From contig CAYTID010000001.1 of assembly GCA_964437735.1 (NCBI GenBank), positions 23,524 through 87,523 of the forward strand: DNA of 64,000 bases, read 5' to 3'. Numbering within the stretch: the first letter of the stretch is position 1; every line of letters begins with the position of its first letter. A program made the translations under genes and the position numbers. Origin of the DNA: CAYTID01 sp964437735 (GTDB lineage Bacteria; Bacteroidota; Ignavibacteria; UBA10030; BY39). The notes beneath the pieces were generated by a model that saw only the letters and a list, made by a program, of their open reading frames with translations, was not told the origin of the DNA and made no database searches. This document shows, in pieces, positions 9,509 to 19,874 of this stretch.

Positions 9509-11677
9509 TTAAACTTCCCCATCAGAAAATATTTTTATGATCTGACCGATATCGATATTGTCGTCTTTAAAATTATTCCATTTTTTTAATTGATCGATAG
9601 TGACATTGTATTGGCTGGCGATTCGGAATAAAGTATCACCTTTTTTTACTTTATACTCTACGTAATTTTTATTATTTATTTCTTTAGAATCCGATTTGAT
9701 TTTCACATCGCTCTTTTCAGCGGTGTCGGGTGAAATATAAATTTCTAGTTTCTGACCGGAAATTATTTTGTTTTTCCTGATTCCATTCCAATTTTTAATA
9801 TCCCGAACTGTTACTCCATATTTTTCCGCGATTATCCCGAGGCTCTCGCCGGATTTAATAATATGTGTGGTCCAATATGATTTTTGAGATTTTTTTGATG
9901 AAGCGGATTGTTTTTTATTTTTATTTTCCGAAGCGAGATTTTCTTCGACTAAATCTCTTTCGTCCGTTGGAATAAATATATCTATGGTTGCATCTGTTCG
10001 GAGATGTTTACCGTATGGAATATCATTCCATATTCTCAGGTCACTAACACGCACATTGTATTTTTTTGCAATTTCGCTTAAGGTGTCGCCTTTGCGAACC
10101 TTGTAACTAATTTTTGAACTCCCTTTATTTGTAAATTTTTTAGCAATTGATTTTTTATTTTCAGATTTTGTAATCCCCTGATCCTGTGAAATTGTTCTCG
10201 CTAAATTTTTTGATGTTAACGGAATTATCAACGTAGTTCCGGCGGATAGTTTTTTCTTAACAGATATATTATTCGCCTCGGCTAAAACACTTTTCGTCAA
10301 TCCGTATTTTTTTGCAATCCTTCCTATGGTTTCACCTTTTTTAACCTGATGACTTATGAGAGTTTTCTTTTTCTCTGCAGGGACTTGAGCGTACTGTTCA
10401 GCAAAAAACGCTGATGTTCCGGCCGGAATCTTAAGTTTATAACCTTTATAATTCGGCGGTGTATATCCTTGAATAAGTTCAGAATTTAAATCAGAAAGTA
10501 TTTTGGTATTTGTACCGGCACATTCAGCCAGAATACTCAGGTCGACGCAATCATCTATCGATACAATATCATAAACAAGAGGAATATCCGGCTCAATGAA
10601 GAAGCCGTATTTGTTAGGATTCATTGCGATCACAGCAGCTGCAATGTATTGTGGAACATAGTTACGGGTTTCACGCGGTAAATTTTTTCTAAGGTACCAA
10701 AAAACTTTGTTCCCGGATTTTCTTATAGCAGATTTTACTCTCCCTGCACCCGAATTATAAGCAGCAATCGCAAGATGCCAATCGTTAAATTCAATATATA
10801 AATCTCTAAGATGTTGGGCTGCCGCACGGGTAGCTTTATCGACATCACGTCTCTCATCGTACCATAAATTTCCATCAAGTCCATACAACTTACCGGTACC
10901 TTTTATAAATTGCCATATCCCTACAGCCTTTGCCCATGACCTTGCAGTCGGATTCAAACCACTTTCGATCATTGATAAGTAAATTAATTCCTCAGGAACA
11001 CCTTCTTCAGCAAAAATACGTTTCATGGTCGGAAAATATTTTCCTGACCTGAACAGCCATTTCTCCATATGATGCCTCCCTTTACCAACAAAATAATCGA
11101 TGTACATCTGAACGAACCCGTTGATAACAAGAGGAACTGAAAAACCTGTTATAATATCTCGAGTCCGGAACTGTTCGGGATTCTCTACACCCTCTAAAAG
11201 TTGATTCAATTTTTCACGAAGTGCAAAAATGGATGATTGATCTCCTAAGCTGTCGATATTTGCTATATAGTTTTCATAATCCTCGATAATACTTAAACTC
11301 AGATCGTTAAAATCCTGATTTGTTTCGATACCGGGATAATAACTGAGTTCGTTAAGTATATTTATAGCGGATTCAAACTCATTCGCGCATTTCAAGGAAT
11401 CGCCGGAAGTTTCGGCTGCCAGTGCAGAGATATAATGCCGGCGTACGCTTTCCAGGTTCTGGTTTAAAACCGGATCGCCACTATCGCCATTTTCCAGGTA
11501 TATATTTGAAGTATCCGATGGCTGTAAATTTACATCGGAAATATTTGACGAAATTTCAGAAATATTGGAATTTGAAGAATTGAAACTTGAGTCCTGCTTG
11601 TTTCTTGTAGTCTCTTTACCGACACATCCATTCAATATCAAGGCAATGATAAAAACAATTATATAGCGTAACAACAT
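9509..11677 (-). CDS. mltD: membrane-bound lytic murein transglycosylase D-like, four LysM domains
   Basis: It cleaves the glycan backbone of peptidoglycan between MurNAc and GlcNAc by analogy with MltD. A lipoprotein signal with lipobox LNGC (Cys18) targets it to the envelope. The SLT domain covers about residues 215-345, with the catalytic Glu238 in MIESGLNP, the AVGIWQFI motif and [12 protein letters not shown]. Four LysM repeats follow at about 443-486, 524-570, 604-648 and 674-717, each beginning with a KxGxT/S motif (KKGET, RKGDT, KSGES, KKGDT); they bind peptidoglycan. Four repeats is more than the two of E. coli MltD and common in Bacteroidota. The gene appears monocistronic, with about 107 bp gaps on both sides. 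Confidence 0.9.
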   Translation of the reverse strand: MLLRYIIVFIIALILNGCVGKETTRNKQDSSFNSSNSNISEISSNISDVNLQPSDTSNIYLENGDSGDPVLNQNLESVRRHYISALAAETSGDSLKCANEFESAINILNELSYYPGIETNQDFNDLSLSIIEDYENYIANIDSLGDQSSIFALREKLNQLLEGVENPEQFRTRDIITGFSVPLVINGFVQMYIDYFVGKGRHHMEKWLFRSGKYFPTMKRIFAEEGVPEELIYLSMIESGLNPTARSWAKAVGIWQFIKGTGKLYGLDGNLWYDERRDVDKATRAAAQHLRDLYIEFNDWHLAIAAYNSGAGRVKSAIRKSGNKVFWYLRKNLPRETRNYVPQYIAAAVIAMNPNKYGFFIEPDIPLVYDIVSIDDCVDLSILAECAGTNTKILSDLNSELIQGYTPPNYKGYKLKIPAGTSAFFAEQYAQVPAEKKKTLISHQVKKGETIGRIAKKYGLTKSVLAEANNISVKKKLSAGTTLIIPLTSKNLARTISQDQGITKSENKKSIAKKFTNKGSSKISYKVRKGDTLSEIAKKYNVRVSDLRIWNDIPYGKHLRTDATIDIFIPTDERDLVEENLASENKNKKQSASSKKSQKSYWTTHIIKSGESLGIIAEKYGVTVRDIKNWNGIRKNKIISGQKLEIYISPDTAEKSDVKIKSDSKEINNKNYVEYKVKKGDTLFRIASQYNVTIDQLKKWNNFKDDNIDIGQIIKIFSDGEV

Positions 11678-11784
11678 TTTAAACCTTTTTAAATCATAAC
11701 TGATGTGAATATATGTGATTATAGAAAAAAAGTCAAGGAATTTTTCAAAGATTATTGAAAACCGGTAATATTACCTATAAGTTA

Positions 11785-13332
11785 TCATAATGGAATATTC
11801 CCATGTTTCTTTTTAGGATTTGAATCTACCTTGTTTTCCAATATTTTCAAAGATTTATATAATTTTGATCGGGTAAATGCCGGTTCGATGATGTCATCAA
11901 TGTAACCCCGACCGGCAGCGATGTATGGATTGGCAAAAATTTCTCTGTATTCTTCTTCTTTTTTTGATACAGCTTCCTCAAAATTCTCTGATTTTTCCAA
12001 ATCTTTCTTAAAAATAATTTCAACCGCTCCTTTCGGACCCATAACTGCAATCTCAGCCGAAGGCCAAGCAAAATTGAAATCACCCCTAATATGCTTAGAG
12101 TTCATAACATCGTATGCGCCACCATAGGCTTTTCTCGTGATAACAGTTATTTTGGGGACAGTTGCTTCACAGAATGCATACAATAATTTTGCGCCATTTT
12201 TGATGATTCCACGCCACTCCTGATCTGTACCCGGCAAAAATCCCGGAACATCTTCAAAAACAATAAGCGGTATATTGAATGCATCACAAAACCTAACAAA
12301 CCGGGCTCCTTTTATAGATGAATCAATATCCAAAACTCCTGCAAGGACAGCCGGTTGATTTGCAATTATTCCGACTGATTTTCCACCGACACGTGCAAAA
12401 CCAACAATAATGTTTTGTGCAAAAAGTTCGTGAATCTCGAAAAAATCCTTATCATCTACTACAAGGCGTATCACATCCTTCATATCATAAGGTTTGTTTG
12501 GATTTTGCGGAATTAACGAATTCAATTTTTCTTCGATTCGCAGTGGAGAGTCAGATGTTAATTTTACCGGCGGATCGTCGATATTATTTGATGGAATAAA
12601 ACTGAATAATTTCCGAATACCTTGAATACAGTTTACTTCGTTTTCGCAGGCAAAATGAGCAACACCACTTTTCGTGGCATGTGTAATTGCCCCGCCTAAC
12701 TCCTCGGAGCTTACATCCTCGTGTGTTACAGTTTTAACAACGTTAGGACCAGTTACAAACATATAGCTCGTATTCTTAACCATGAATACAAAATCAGTTA
12801 TCGCCGGTGAATATACTGCTCCTCCGGCGCAAGGTCCCATAATAGCTGATATTTGCGGGATTGTCCCTGACGCAAGTGTATTTCTTAAAAAAATATCAGC
12901 ATAACCGCCTAAACTTACCACTCCTTCCTGGATACGCGCCCCGCCAGAATCATTCAAACCAATTAAAGGAGCGCCGACTTTCATTGCCATATCCATAATC
13001 TTACAGATTTTTTCCGCGTGTGCTTCTGATAGTGAACCGCCAAAAACTGTAAAATCCTGACTAAAAACAAAAACCTGTCTTCCTTCTATTGTGCCTGTAC
13101 CTGTAATAACACCATCTCCAAGATATTTTTGTTTATCCAAACCAAAATCATGTGCCCGATGTGTAACCAGCATATCCATCTCTTCGAAACTGTTCTTATC
13201 AAGCAGAAGATTTATTCTTTCCCTGGCTGTTAGCTTTCCTTTTTTATGCTGTTCATCGATACGCTTTTGACCGCCACCCATTAAAGCCTGTAGTTTAATC
13301 TCGTTCATTTGTTTCATTTTATCTTTTGCCAT
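11785..13332 (-). CDS. acyl-CoA (propionyl/methylmalonyl-CoA) carboxyltransferase subunit
   Basis: This 515-residue protein is the biotin-dependent carboxyltransferase of propionyl-CoA carboxylase or methylmalonyl-CoA decarboxylase type. It moves CO2 between carboxybiotin and an acyl-CoA. Visible marks are the N-terminal GKLTARERI, the oxyanion-forming SGGARIQEG and [12 protein letters not shown], then [12 protein letters not shown] in the C-terminal half. I placed the start at ATG 13332, preceded by AGGTGG; a longer frame would need a TTG at 13359 inside the end of mnmA. Biotin carboxylase and biotin-carrier genes are not in the neighbourhood, so the holoenzyme type cannot be decided from context. 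It directly follows mnmA and may be translated from the same message. Confidence 0.88.
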   Translation of the reverse strand: MAKDKMKQMNEIKLQALMGGGQKRIDEQHKKGKLTARERINLLLDKNSFEEMDMLVTHRAHDFGLDKQKYLGDGVITGTGTIEGRQVFVFSQDFTVFGGSLSEAHAEKICKIMDMAMKVGAPLIGLNDSGGARIQEGVVSLGGYADIFLRNTLASGTIPQISAIMGPCAGGAVYSPAITDFVFMVKNTSYMFVTGPNVVKTVTHEDVSSEELGGAITHATKSGVAHFACENEVNCIQGIRKLFSFIPSNNIDDPPVKLTSDSPLRIEEKLNSLIPQNPNKPYDMKDVIRLVVDDKDFFEIHELFAQNIIVGFARVGGKSVGIIANQPAVLAGVLDIDSSIKGARFVRFCDAFNIPLIVFEDVPGFLPGTDQEWRGIIKNGAKLLYAFCEATVPKITVITRKAYGGAYDVMNSKHIRGDFNFAWPSAEIAVMGPKGAVEIIFKKDLEKSENFEEAVSKKEEEYREIFANPYIAAGRGYIDDIIEPAFTRSKLYKSLKILENKVDSNPKKKHGNIPL

Positions 13333-13351
13333 CATCCACCTATATATTGTT

Positions 13352-14464
13352 TTAGTCAATAACGGAATCTATAACCGCGCCACCGACCAACTCATCTCCT
13401 TCATAAAAGACTACAGATTGCCCCGGAGTTATCGCGCGTTTTGGTTCATCAAATTCAACTATTATTTTTTCATCGTCTAGCTGTCTTACAAATGCTCGCG
13501 AACCGCTGTCCTTGTACCTTACCTTTGCATTAACTTTTTTACCTTCACCTAGCCGGGCATAGGATATCAAATTTACTTGTGATGCTATCAATGCTTTATG
13601 TTTAAGATCATTTTCTCTACCTAATTTTATGGAATTATTTTCAGCATGTATCTGAGTAACATACAATGGTTCCCCCATCGCAATACCAAGACCTTTTCGC
13701 TGCCCAATTGTGTAAAAAGGATAACCTTTATGCTTTCCGACGATCTTCCCGTCAAGAACTAAGTCACCCCCTTTAACTCGATTTTCCAAATCAGGAATTT
13801 GTTCCTTTAAAAATCTTTCATAGTTATCATCGGATATGAAACATATTTCGAAACTTTCACTCTTAGATGCAGTTTTAAGTCCATATTTTTTAGCAATCTC
13901 ACGCACAGCCGGCTTTTCAAAATCACCCAAGGGAAAGAGCGTTCTGGATAATAAATTCTGATCAAGACTCCATAAAGCATAAGATTGATCTTTATTCTCA
14001 TCACTTCCACGCGCAATGATATATCTATTACGCTCACGATTAAATTTGATTTTTGCAAAATGACCGGTAGCGATGAAATCAGCGCCGAGTGAATCAGCTT
14101 TCTTCAACAATTCTTCCCACTTGATTTTTTTGTTGCAGATTACACAGGGATTCGGAGTCCTGCCCGCGAGGTATTCATCTACAAAATTATCAATAACTTC
14201 TTTTTTAAACTGACTTGAATAATCGACCACATAATGAGGTATTCCCAATTTTGCCGCCACAATCTTCGCATCGTTTATTCCTTCAAGAGAACAACAGCTT
14301 GATTCATTAGCTACGTTCCCGCCGGTTTCCCCATAGTCGTATGTTTTAATTGTAATCCCGATGACATCGAATCCGTTTTCAAGCAAGATAGCTGCAGCCA
14401 CAGATGAGTCGACCCCGCCACTCATAGCCACAATCACTTTTTTATTTCTATCGCTAACAGACAT
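13352..14464 (-). CDS. mnmA: tRNA-specific 2-thiouridylase MnmA
   Basis: MnmA puts sulfur on U34 of tRNAs for Lys, Glu and Gln, using ATP and a persulfide donor. The 370-residue protein carries the PP-loop SGGVDSS (15-21), the catalytic Cys107 in NPCVIC and the partner Cys208 in FEICFIS. The central domain has [11 protein letters not shown], and the C-terminal beta-barrel ends [18 protein letters not shown]. The length is normal. Its promoter region is shared with the divergent SpoU methyltransferase, 64 bp away. Confidence 0.95.
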   Translation of the reverse strand: MSVSDRNKKVIVAMSGGVDSSVAAAILLENGFDVIGITIKTYDYGETGGNVANESSCCSLEGINDAKIVAAKLGIPHYVVDYSSQFKKEVIDNFVDEYLAGRTPNPCVICNKKIKWEELLKKADSLGADFIATGHFAKIKFNRERNRYIIARGSDENKDQSYALWSLDQNLLSRTLFPLGDFEKPAVREIAKKYGLKTASKSESFEICFISDDNYERFLKEQIPDLENRVKGGDLVLDGKIVGKHKGYPFYTIGQRKGLGIAMGEPLYVTQIHAENNSIKLGRENDLKHKALIASQVNLISYARLGEGKKVNAKVRYKDSGSRAFVRQLDDEKIIVEFDEPKRAITPGQSVVFYEGDELVGGAVIDSVID

Positions 14465-14528
14465 ATTTTAAAAATAATATAGAAAAACTCAGTGTTTTTT
14501 CAAATTAAAATTATTTATATATTGTTAT

Positions 14529-15068
14529 ATGCGTAAATTGACTCACTCGGAAATATCAAAATACAGGTTTTCTAAAGAACAATTGGTAAATGAATCAAGG
14601 TTTCCGATTTATGTTCTTCTGGACAACATACGAAGTTTATATAATGTCGGTTCCATTTTCAGAACTTCAGACGGAGCAAGAATCCAAAAACTTTACCTGA
14701 CCGGATATACTCCTTACCCCCCCAGGAAAGAAATCAGTAAAACAGCGTTGGGTTCAACCGAAACTGTGCCGTGGGAATATTACAATAATCCACTCGAAGC
14801 AATTGAAAAAATAAAATCCGAACAAATAAAAATTTGCGTCCTTGAACATACCTCCGAAAGCAAGCCTTATTTTACAATTTCAGAGAACGATTATCCGCTC
14901 TGTTTAGTTGTAGGGAATGAACTGACAGGAGTTTCAAAAGAGATAATTGAAAAAGCCGAACTGGCAATCGATATTCCGATGTTCGGTTTAAAACAATCAT
15001 TGAATGTTGCTGTTGCTTATGGAATTGCAGTTTTTGATTTGGTAAAGATTTATAAAGAATCTACTTGA
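14529..15068 (+). CDS. SpoU/TrmH-family RNA 2'-O-methyltransferase
   Basis: This 179-residue SPOUT methyltransferase uses S-adenosylmethionine to methylate a ribose 2'-OH in RNA. The three SpoU motifs are visible: NIRSLYNVGSIFRTSDGA (motif 1), LVVGNELTGVS (motif 2) and IPMFGLKQSLNVAVAYGIA (motif 3, the trefoil-knot AdoMet site). It lacks the N-terminal L30e-like substrate-binding domain of RlmB, so it is a minimal TrmH-like form and the target RNA cannot be inferred. It is transcribed divergently from mnmA and its last 19 bases overlap the convergent AlbA_2 gene. Confidence 0.88.
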   Translation: MRKLTHSEISKYRFSKEQLVNESRFPIYVLLDNIRSLYNVGSIFRTSDGARIQKLYLTGYTPYPPRKEISKTALGSTETVPWEYYNNPLEAIEKIKSEQIKICVLEHTSESKPYFTISENDYPLCLVVGNELTGVSKEIIEKAELAIDIPMFGLKQSLNVAVAYGIAVFDLVKIYKEST

Positions 15069-15718
15069 TAGGCGAGAGTATAATATTCCTCTTTTTCATG
15101 TGTATGTATCCTCAAAAGACCGGTGCGAACTAAGCCTACAAGGATTCTTGATGCTCTTCTATCGCTAATGTTTACCAATCTTCCGAATTCTCTAAGGGTA
15201 ATTTTTTGATGCGTTTCGAGATATCGAAACAACCTTCGTTCGTTTTCTCCAATTGTAATTTTCAACGGCGGCGTTTCAGGATTTTCATCCCTCAAAATTT
15301 TTACAACCTCTTTACTCGCCAACATCGTATTATCATTGACACGGATATAAACCCGCGTGTTCTCGACTTCATCACGTGTATTTGTTCCAAGAAAGTAATG
15401 CGGCTTTGATCTGCTCTCTTTGACATAACAAACAATAACATCTTTTCCGTCGAATGGAACAAAATCGATCTCTAACTCGACAGGCGGGTCGCAAAAATCT
15501 TTAGCGGCGATTTCTATTAATTCCACTTCCGATTTTTCACTCTCAACGCCGCAAATTGTGCCATCGTCGTCAACACCGAAAAGTATATACCCTCCTTTTG
15601 TGTTGGCAAATGATATCAGTGTGCGTGCAATTTTTTCTGCTGAGGATATTCTTCTTTTGAACTCAGTTTCAAAACCCTCCCCTTCTTCAATCAAATTTTT
15701 TAAGTCACGGTATTTCAT
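15050..15718 (-). CDS. AlbA_2 (Schlafen-like) ATP-binding domain protein
   Basis: This 222-residue protein has an N-terminal AlbA_2 domain (EFKRRI, TLISFANTKGGYILFGVDDDG, then VYIRVNDNTMLAS near residue 130), a fold shared with Schlafen proteins and some transcriptional regulators. A winged-helix-like C-terminus follows (LREFGRLVNISDRRASRILVGLVRTGLLRIH). Together they suggest a DNA-binding regulator, but the ligand is unknown. The start is taken at ATG 15718 rather than GTG 15721. It follows mtgA by 16 bases on the same strand. Its 3' end overlaps the convergent SpoU gene by 19 bp, so antisense pairing of the two mRNA ends is possible. Confidence 0.8.
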   Translation of the reverse strand: MKYRDLKNLIEEGEGFETEFKRRISSAEKIARTLISFANTKGGYILFGVDDDGTICGVESEKSEVELIEIAAKDFCDPPVELEIDFVPFDGKDVIVCYVKESRSKPHYFLGTNTRDEVENTRVYIRVNDNTMLASKEVVKILRDENPETPPLKITIGENERRLFRYLETHQKITLREFGRLVNISDRRASRILVGLVRTGLLRIHTHEKEEYYTLAYQVDSL

Positions 15719-15734
15719 CACATCATTTTTAAAT

Positions 15735-16466
15735 TTACCAGCCTCTGCCGTTCATACGTTCGAGAATAATATTTTTTCTGAAAATAACAAATTTGGAGTT
15801 ATCAGTCGGCTTGTGTTTAATCGGACTCGGAATAACGGCAGCCAATCTTACCGATTCGTCACGGTCGAGAGATGCTGCTGACTTTCCGAAATAATAATTT
15901 GAAGCTGCTTCAATGCCAAAAATTCCGTCGCCCCATTCAATGATATTTAAATAAATTTCTAATATTCGTCCTTTTGTCAAATGATTTTCCATGATAAATG
16001 AAATTATCACTTCTTTAATTTTTCGCAAAGGACTTCTTGACGTAGATAAATATAAATTTTTTGCAACCTGCTGTGTAATTGTGCTTCCGCCCCTCTTGAT
16101 TTTCCCGGCTTCCCAATTCTTTTCAAACGATTCTTTAACTTCGAACCAATCAATTCCGGAGTGTTCCATAAAACGTCCATCCTCTGCAACAATAATTGCG
16201 CGTCTAAGATGCTCAGAAATTCTATAAATTGGAACCCATTTTTGCCTTATCCGGTATTTTTGACTCCGTTGTTTTTTTTCATCCATGCGCTGTTTCATTA
16301 TTGCAGTAATGTCCGGATTATTTTTATCTAATTTCATAATTGAAAAATACGGAATAGTCAGCAATTGATATAAAAAAAACAAAACAATCAGAATTATTAA
16401 ACTTTTTATTTTATTTTTTTTAATCCATTCGGGAACGGAGTTCAGTGCAGCGATGTTAATTTTCAT
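15735..16466 (-). CDS. mtgA: monofunctional peptidoglycan glycosyltransferase MtgA
   Basis: MtgA polymerises lipid II into glycan strands on the outer face of the inner membrane. The 243-residue protein has one N-terminal membrane segment (SLIILIVLFFLYQLL, about 24-38) and the GT51 motifs: EDGRFMEHSGIDW with the catalytic Glu, GGSTITQQVAKNLYL, RKIKEVIISF and ILEIYLNIIEWGDGIFGIEAAS. There is no transpeptidase domain. It lies between ruvX and the AlbA_2 gene with very short gaps, indicating one operon. Confidence 0.94.
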   Translation of the reverse strand: MKINIAALNSVPEWIKKNKIKSLIILIVLFFLYQLLTIPYFSIMKLDKNNPDITAIMKQRMDEKKQRSQKYRIRQKWVPIYRISEHLRRAIIVAEDGRFMEHSGIDWFEVKESFEKNWEAGKIKRGGSTITQQVAKNLYLSTSRSPLRKIKEVIISFIMENHLTKGRILEIYLNIIEWGDGIFGIEAASNYYFGKSAASLDRDESVRLAAVIPSPIKHKPTDNSKFVIFRKNIILERMNGRGW

Positions 16467-16473
16467 TCAGTGA

Positions 16474-16893
16474 TTAATATTTCTTATTTGTTTCGAGATA
16501 ACTTTGAAGAATCAGGGCGGCAGCCATTTCATCAATCTTCGATTTATTTTGCCGGGCTTTTTTTCTGACTCCCATCCGGATAAGTGTTTGCTGAGCAATC
16601 GACGATGTATAACGCTCATCCCATTTTATTATATTTTTTTCGGTCGCCTGTTGCAGGTCACTGATAAATTTTTCAACTTCCAATGCTTTCCCGCCTATTT
16701 CTCCTTTCAAATTAAGAGGAAGTCCGACCACAATATCGGATACTTCATACCGATCTGCCAATTCCTTTATAATTTGCAAAGCATTATTATCATTTGAGAT
16801 AACCTTTAGCCCTGTCGCTATAATCATCAACGGATCGCTGACCGCTATACCGATCCTTTTTGTTCCGTAATCTATTCCAAGTATTCTTTTCAA
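16474..16893 (-). CDS. ruvX: RuvX/YqgF-family Holliday junction resolvase-like protein
   Basis: This 139-residue RNase H-fold protein belongs to the YqgF family, implicated in pre-16S rRNA 5' processing. The motif ILGIDYGTKRIGIAVSDP gives the first acidic residue, DIVVGLPLNLKGE the second, and the C-terminal DEMAAALILQSYL the third. The only sensible start is a TTG at 16893, without a good ribosome site. It lies 13 bases after the Rel gene and 7 before mtgA, suggesting translation is coupled within the operon. Confidence 0.92.
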   Translation of the reverse strand: MKRILGIDYGTKRIGIAVSDPLMIIATGLKVISNDNNALQIIKELADRYEVSDIVVGLPLNLKGEIGGKALEVEKFISDLQQATEKNIIKWDERYTSSIAQQTLIRMGVRKKARQNKSKIDEMAAALILQSYLETNKKY

Positions 16894-16906
16894 TTTGATA
16901 AAATAA

Positions 16907-19093
16907 TTAGTTTTCTAAACGAACCGCCTGCCTCACACCTTTAATTTTTTTTAGTTTTTCCATCATTCTGATAAGATGTTCGGTGTTCTTTACATTAATA
17001 ATGATAGTGCCTTCAAATAATGAATCATGAGCATGAAGATCGATCCCTCTGATATTTGTACTTTGATATGTCGAAATCGTATGCGTAATATCGGTTAACA
17101 GTCCGGTTCGATCTTCACCAGAAATTTTTATCGCAGAGATGAATTCCGCCTCACCTGTGTCGGGCCAATCAACCGCAACTATCCGGTTCGGATCGGAATT
17201 GGAAACATTTTTAAAATTTACACAATTCTTCCGGTGAATTTTTATCCCCTCCCCGACGGTTACATAACCTGCTATAGGATCGCCGGGAATTGGATTACAG
17301 CATTTTGCAAAATTATGAAGATAATTTTCCTGCGTTCCGAATAATTTAATGCCTGAAGAAATATTTCTAACTGTATCTATAAATTTTTCGAACGTATCTT
17401 TGACGCCTACAATATTCTCTTCTACCTTAATGGGATTATCTATAAGATGTTTCACTTCCCTAGCCATAACCTCCGGATTTAATTCGGAAGTATTTATTTT
17501 GATATAAAATTCCTGTAGATTTTTTACCGATACAATTTTTTGTATGTAGCTTAACAACTCATCATCGTTAATATTGATACGATGTTTTTTTGCACGCTTG
17601 ATCCATTTTTCGTGTCCGTCCGAGCATTGTTTGCGCTGTTCCTCTTTAAACCATTTCCTTATATGGGATTTTGCTTTATGAGTTACTAAAATTTTTTCCC
17701 AATCGATACTCGGTGTTTGATTTTTTGATGTTATTATTTCCACCTGATCGCCGCTAATCAATTTTGAATCAAGCGGAACTATTTTTCCGTTGACCTTCGC
17801 ACCTATACAGTGGAATCCGACTTTTGAATGAACTTCGAAAGCGAAATCAATGGGTGTTGCCCCTTTTGGAAGTACTTTTAAATCTCCTTTTGGAGTAAAT
17901 ACAAAAATTTCATCCTGATACAAGTTTAATTTAAAACTCTCGATGATTTGTTTAACCGGAGTATCTTCAGTAGCCTGTTCAAAAATTTCCCTTACCGAAT
18001 TGATCCAATTATCGATTTCACTTTCGCCCGAATCCTTCCCCTCTTTGTATTTCCAGTGAGCGGCAATTCCCCTTTCGGCAATTTCATGCATTTGTCTTGT
18101 TCTAATTTGAACTTCTACCCTCTTTCCTTCAAGACCCGAAACCTGTACATGAATTGATTTGTACCCATTGGATTTTGGAGTCGAAATATAATTCTTTAAA
18201 CTGCCGGGAACTAATTGATATATGTCTCCCAGCAAACCGACAGCCGTATAACAATCCTGTTTGTTCTCAGTCTCTAAGATAATACGAACAGCGAACAAAT
18301 CATGCAATTCATCCATGGTTTTTGATTGTTTTTGCATTTTTGAATAAATGCTGTGGATATGCTTCGGTCTGCCATAGATTTCAAATTCAAAACCTTCTTC
18401 CTTAAGACGATGTTCAATTGGTTTAATAAATCGATTTATATAATGTTCTCTCTCGCGTCTCTTAGCTTTAAGATTTCTTGAAATAGTTTCATATTCAACG
18501 GGATTCATGTTTTTAAATGCCAGATCTTCAAATTCCCATTTAACTTTTGCAAGTCCGAATCTATGAGCAAATGGTGCATAGATCTCCAGCGTATCCTGAG
18601 CAATTCGACCTCTTTTTTCCAACGGAAGAAATTCCAACGTTCTCATATTGTGCAAACGGTCAGCAAATTTAATTAGAATAACTCTGATATCATCAACCAT
18701 AGATAAGAGCATTTTACGAAAGCTTTCCGCCTGTGTTATCTCATGACTTTTGAATATATCGGTGATTTTTGTTGCCCCGTCAACAATATCAGCAATGGTT
18801 GAGCCGAATTCCTGTCGGATATCTTTGATTTCGTAATCGGTATCTTCGGCAACATCGTGTAATAGTGCAGCCGCAACTGAAATATCATCGAGAGGGATTT
18901 CTTTAACAACAATCAAAGAAACTTCATATGGGTGATTGAAAAACGGCTCTCCTGAAGCTCTTAAATCCTGTTTATGAGCGGAAAGACTGAATTCAAAAGC
19001 CCTGCGGATAAGGTCTTCGTCAACTCTCCTTAAATTCCGTTTACAAGCTAAAATAAGGTCGTCTAACTTCTTTTTATAAAATGTTGTGCGCAT
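16907..19093 (-). CDS. RelA/SpoT homolog, bifunctional (p)ppGpp synthetase/hydrolase
   Basis: The protein (728 residues) makes and degrades (p)ppGpp for the stringent response. The HD hydrolase domain is intact (FNHPYEV, LLHDVAEDTDY, KFADRLHNMRTL). The synthetase domain keeps the magnesium-binding Asp in LHDLFAVRII and Glu in VEVQIRTRQMHEIAERGIAAHWKYK. TGS (IFVFTPKGDLKVLPKGATPIDFAF), helical and C-terminal ACT domains (ISGEDRTGLLTDITHTIS) follow. Oddly, the loop that reads RxKD in bifunctional enzymes is here SLKN (PGSLKNYISTPKSNGYKSIH), losing both the Arg and the Asp; synthetase activity or its metal preference may be altered. The downstream genes ruvX and mtgA follow closely. Confidence 0.92.
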   Translation of the reverse strand: MRTTFYKKKLDDLILACKRNLRRVDEDLIRRAFEFSLSAHKQDLRASGEPFFNHPYEVSLIVVKEIPLDDISVAAALLHDVAEDTDYEIKDIRQEFGSTIADIVDGATKITDIFKSHEITQAESFRKMLLSMVDDIRVILIKFADRLHNMRTLEFLPLEKRGRIAQDTLEIYAPFAHRFGLAKVKWEFEDLAFKNMNPVEYETISRNLKAKRREREHYINRFIKPIEHRLKEEGFEFEIYGRPKHIHSIYSKMQKQSKTMDELHDLFAVRIILETENKQDCYTAVGLLGDIYQLVPGSLKNYISTPKSNGYKSIHVQVSGLEGKRVEVQIRTRQMHEIAERGIAAHWKYKEGKDSGESEIDNWINSVREIFEQATEDTPVKQIIESFKLNLYQDEIFVFTPKGDLKVLPKGATPIDFAFEVHSKVGFHCIGAKVNGKIVPLDSKLISGDQVEIITSKNQTPSIDWEKILVTHKAKSHIRKWFKEEQRKQCSDGHEKWIKRAKKHRININDDELLSYIQKIVSVKNLQEFYIKINTSELNPEVMAREVKHLIDNPIKVEENIVGVKDTFEKFIDTVRNISSGIKLFGTQENYLHNFAKCCNPIPGDPIAGYVTVGEGIKIHRKNCVNFKNVSNSDPNRIVAVDWPDTGEAEFISAIKISGEDRTGLLTDITHTISTYQSTNIRGIDLHAHDSLFEGTIIINVKNTEHLIRMMEKLKKIKGVRQAVRLEN

Positions 19094-19206
19094 AGGTTTC
19101 TACTTAAAATATAACTTGAGCATATGATAATGTCAAATATGTAGAGACCTGTCGGTGAAATAAAAAAAGCAGTATGATAGAATATTTTAGGTCCTAATAC
19201 TCTATC

Positions 19207-19860
19207 TCACTCATCAGCCGTTCCGAACATCCGGTCCCCGGCATCTCCCAGTCCCGGCAGTATATATCCTTTTTTATTTAATTCACGATCCATAGCTGTT
19301 GTATAAATAACAACTTCAGGATGCATTGAATGCAATGTATCGATACCCTGAGGAGCAGCTACAATACTAACAAACTTTATCTTCTCGGCTCCCTTTTGTT
19401 TTAAGAATGTGACCGCTGCCGCTCCGCTTCCTCCGGTCGCTAACATTGGATCTAATATTACAACAAGCGAATTTTTCATGTTTTTCGGAAATTTGAAATA
19501 GTAATCGACAGGTTTTAATGTTTCTTCGTCTCTGTATAAACCGATATGTCCAACTTTGGCATCCGGAAGATATTCGACAAAACCACCGACCAAACCGAGT
19601 CCTGCCCTCAATACGGGAACCAATATAACTTTTTCGGCTGTGATATACCCTACAGATTTTTCCAAAGGAGTGAAAATTGTTTCTTCCCTAACCGTTAAAT
19701 CTTTGGTTACTTCGTAAGCCATCAATCCAGCAAGTCGCCGTAATACAGCGCGGAACTGAAAACTCGGCGTGTGTTTATCTCTCAACAGCGTTAAGTCTCT
19801 CTTAATCAGAGGATGATCGATGATTACAAGATTTTTCGATAGATTTTTTTTATGAGACAT
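19207..19860 (-). CDS. upp: uracil phosphoribosyltransferase
   Basis: Upp salvages uracil by joining it to PRPP to give UMP. The 217-residue protein shows the PRPP-binding motif LDPMLATGGSGAAAV, the VPVLRAGLG segment after TAEK, and the C-terminal YILPGLGDAGDRMFGT uracil-binding region. It lies just downstream of the CoA-disulfide-reductase-like gene, separated by 14 bases, and appears to be the last gene of the der operon, with a 113-bp gap before the Rel gene. Confidence 0.95.
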   Translation of the reverse strand: MSHKKNLSKNLVIIDHPLIKRDLTLLRDKHTPSFQFRAVLRRLAGLMAYEVTKDLTVREETIFTPLEKSVGYITAEKVILVPVLRAGLGLVGGFVEYLPDAKVGHIGLYRDEETLKPVDYYFKFPKNMKNSLVVILDPMLATGGSGAAAVTFLKQKGAEKIKFVSIVAAPQGIDTLHSMHPEVVIYTTAMDRELNKKGYILPGLGDAGDRMFGTADE

Positions 19861-19874
19861 TTTTCAAACTCCAC

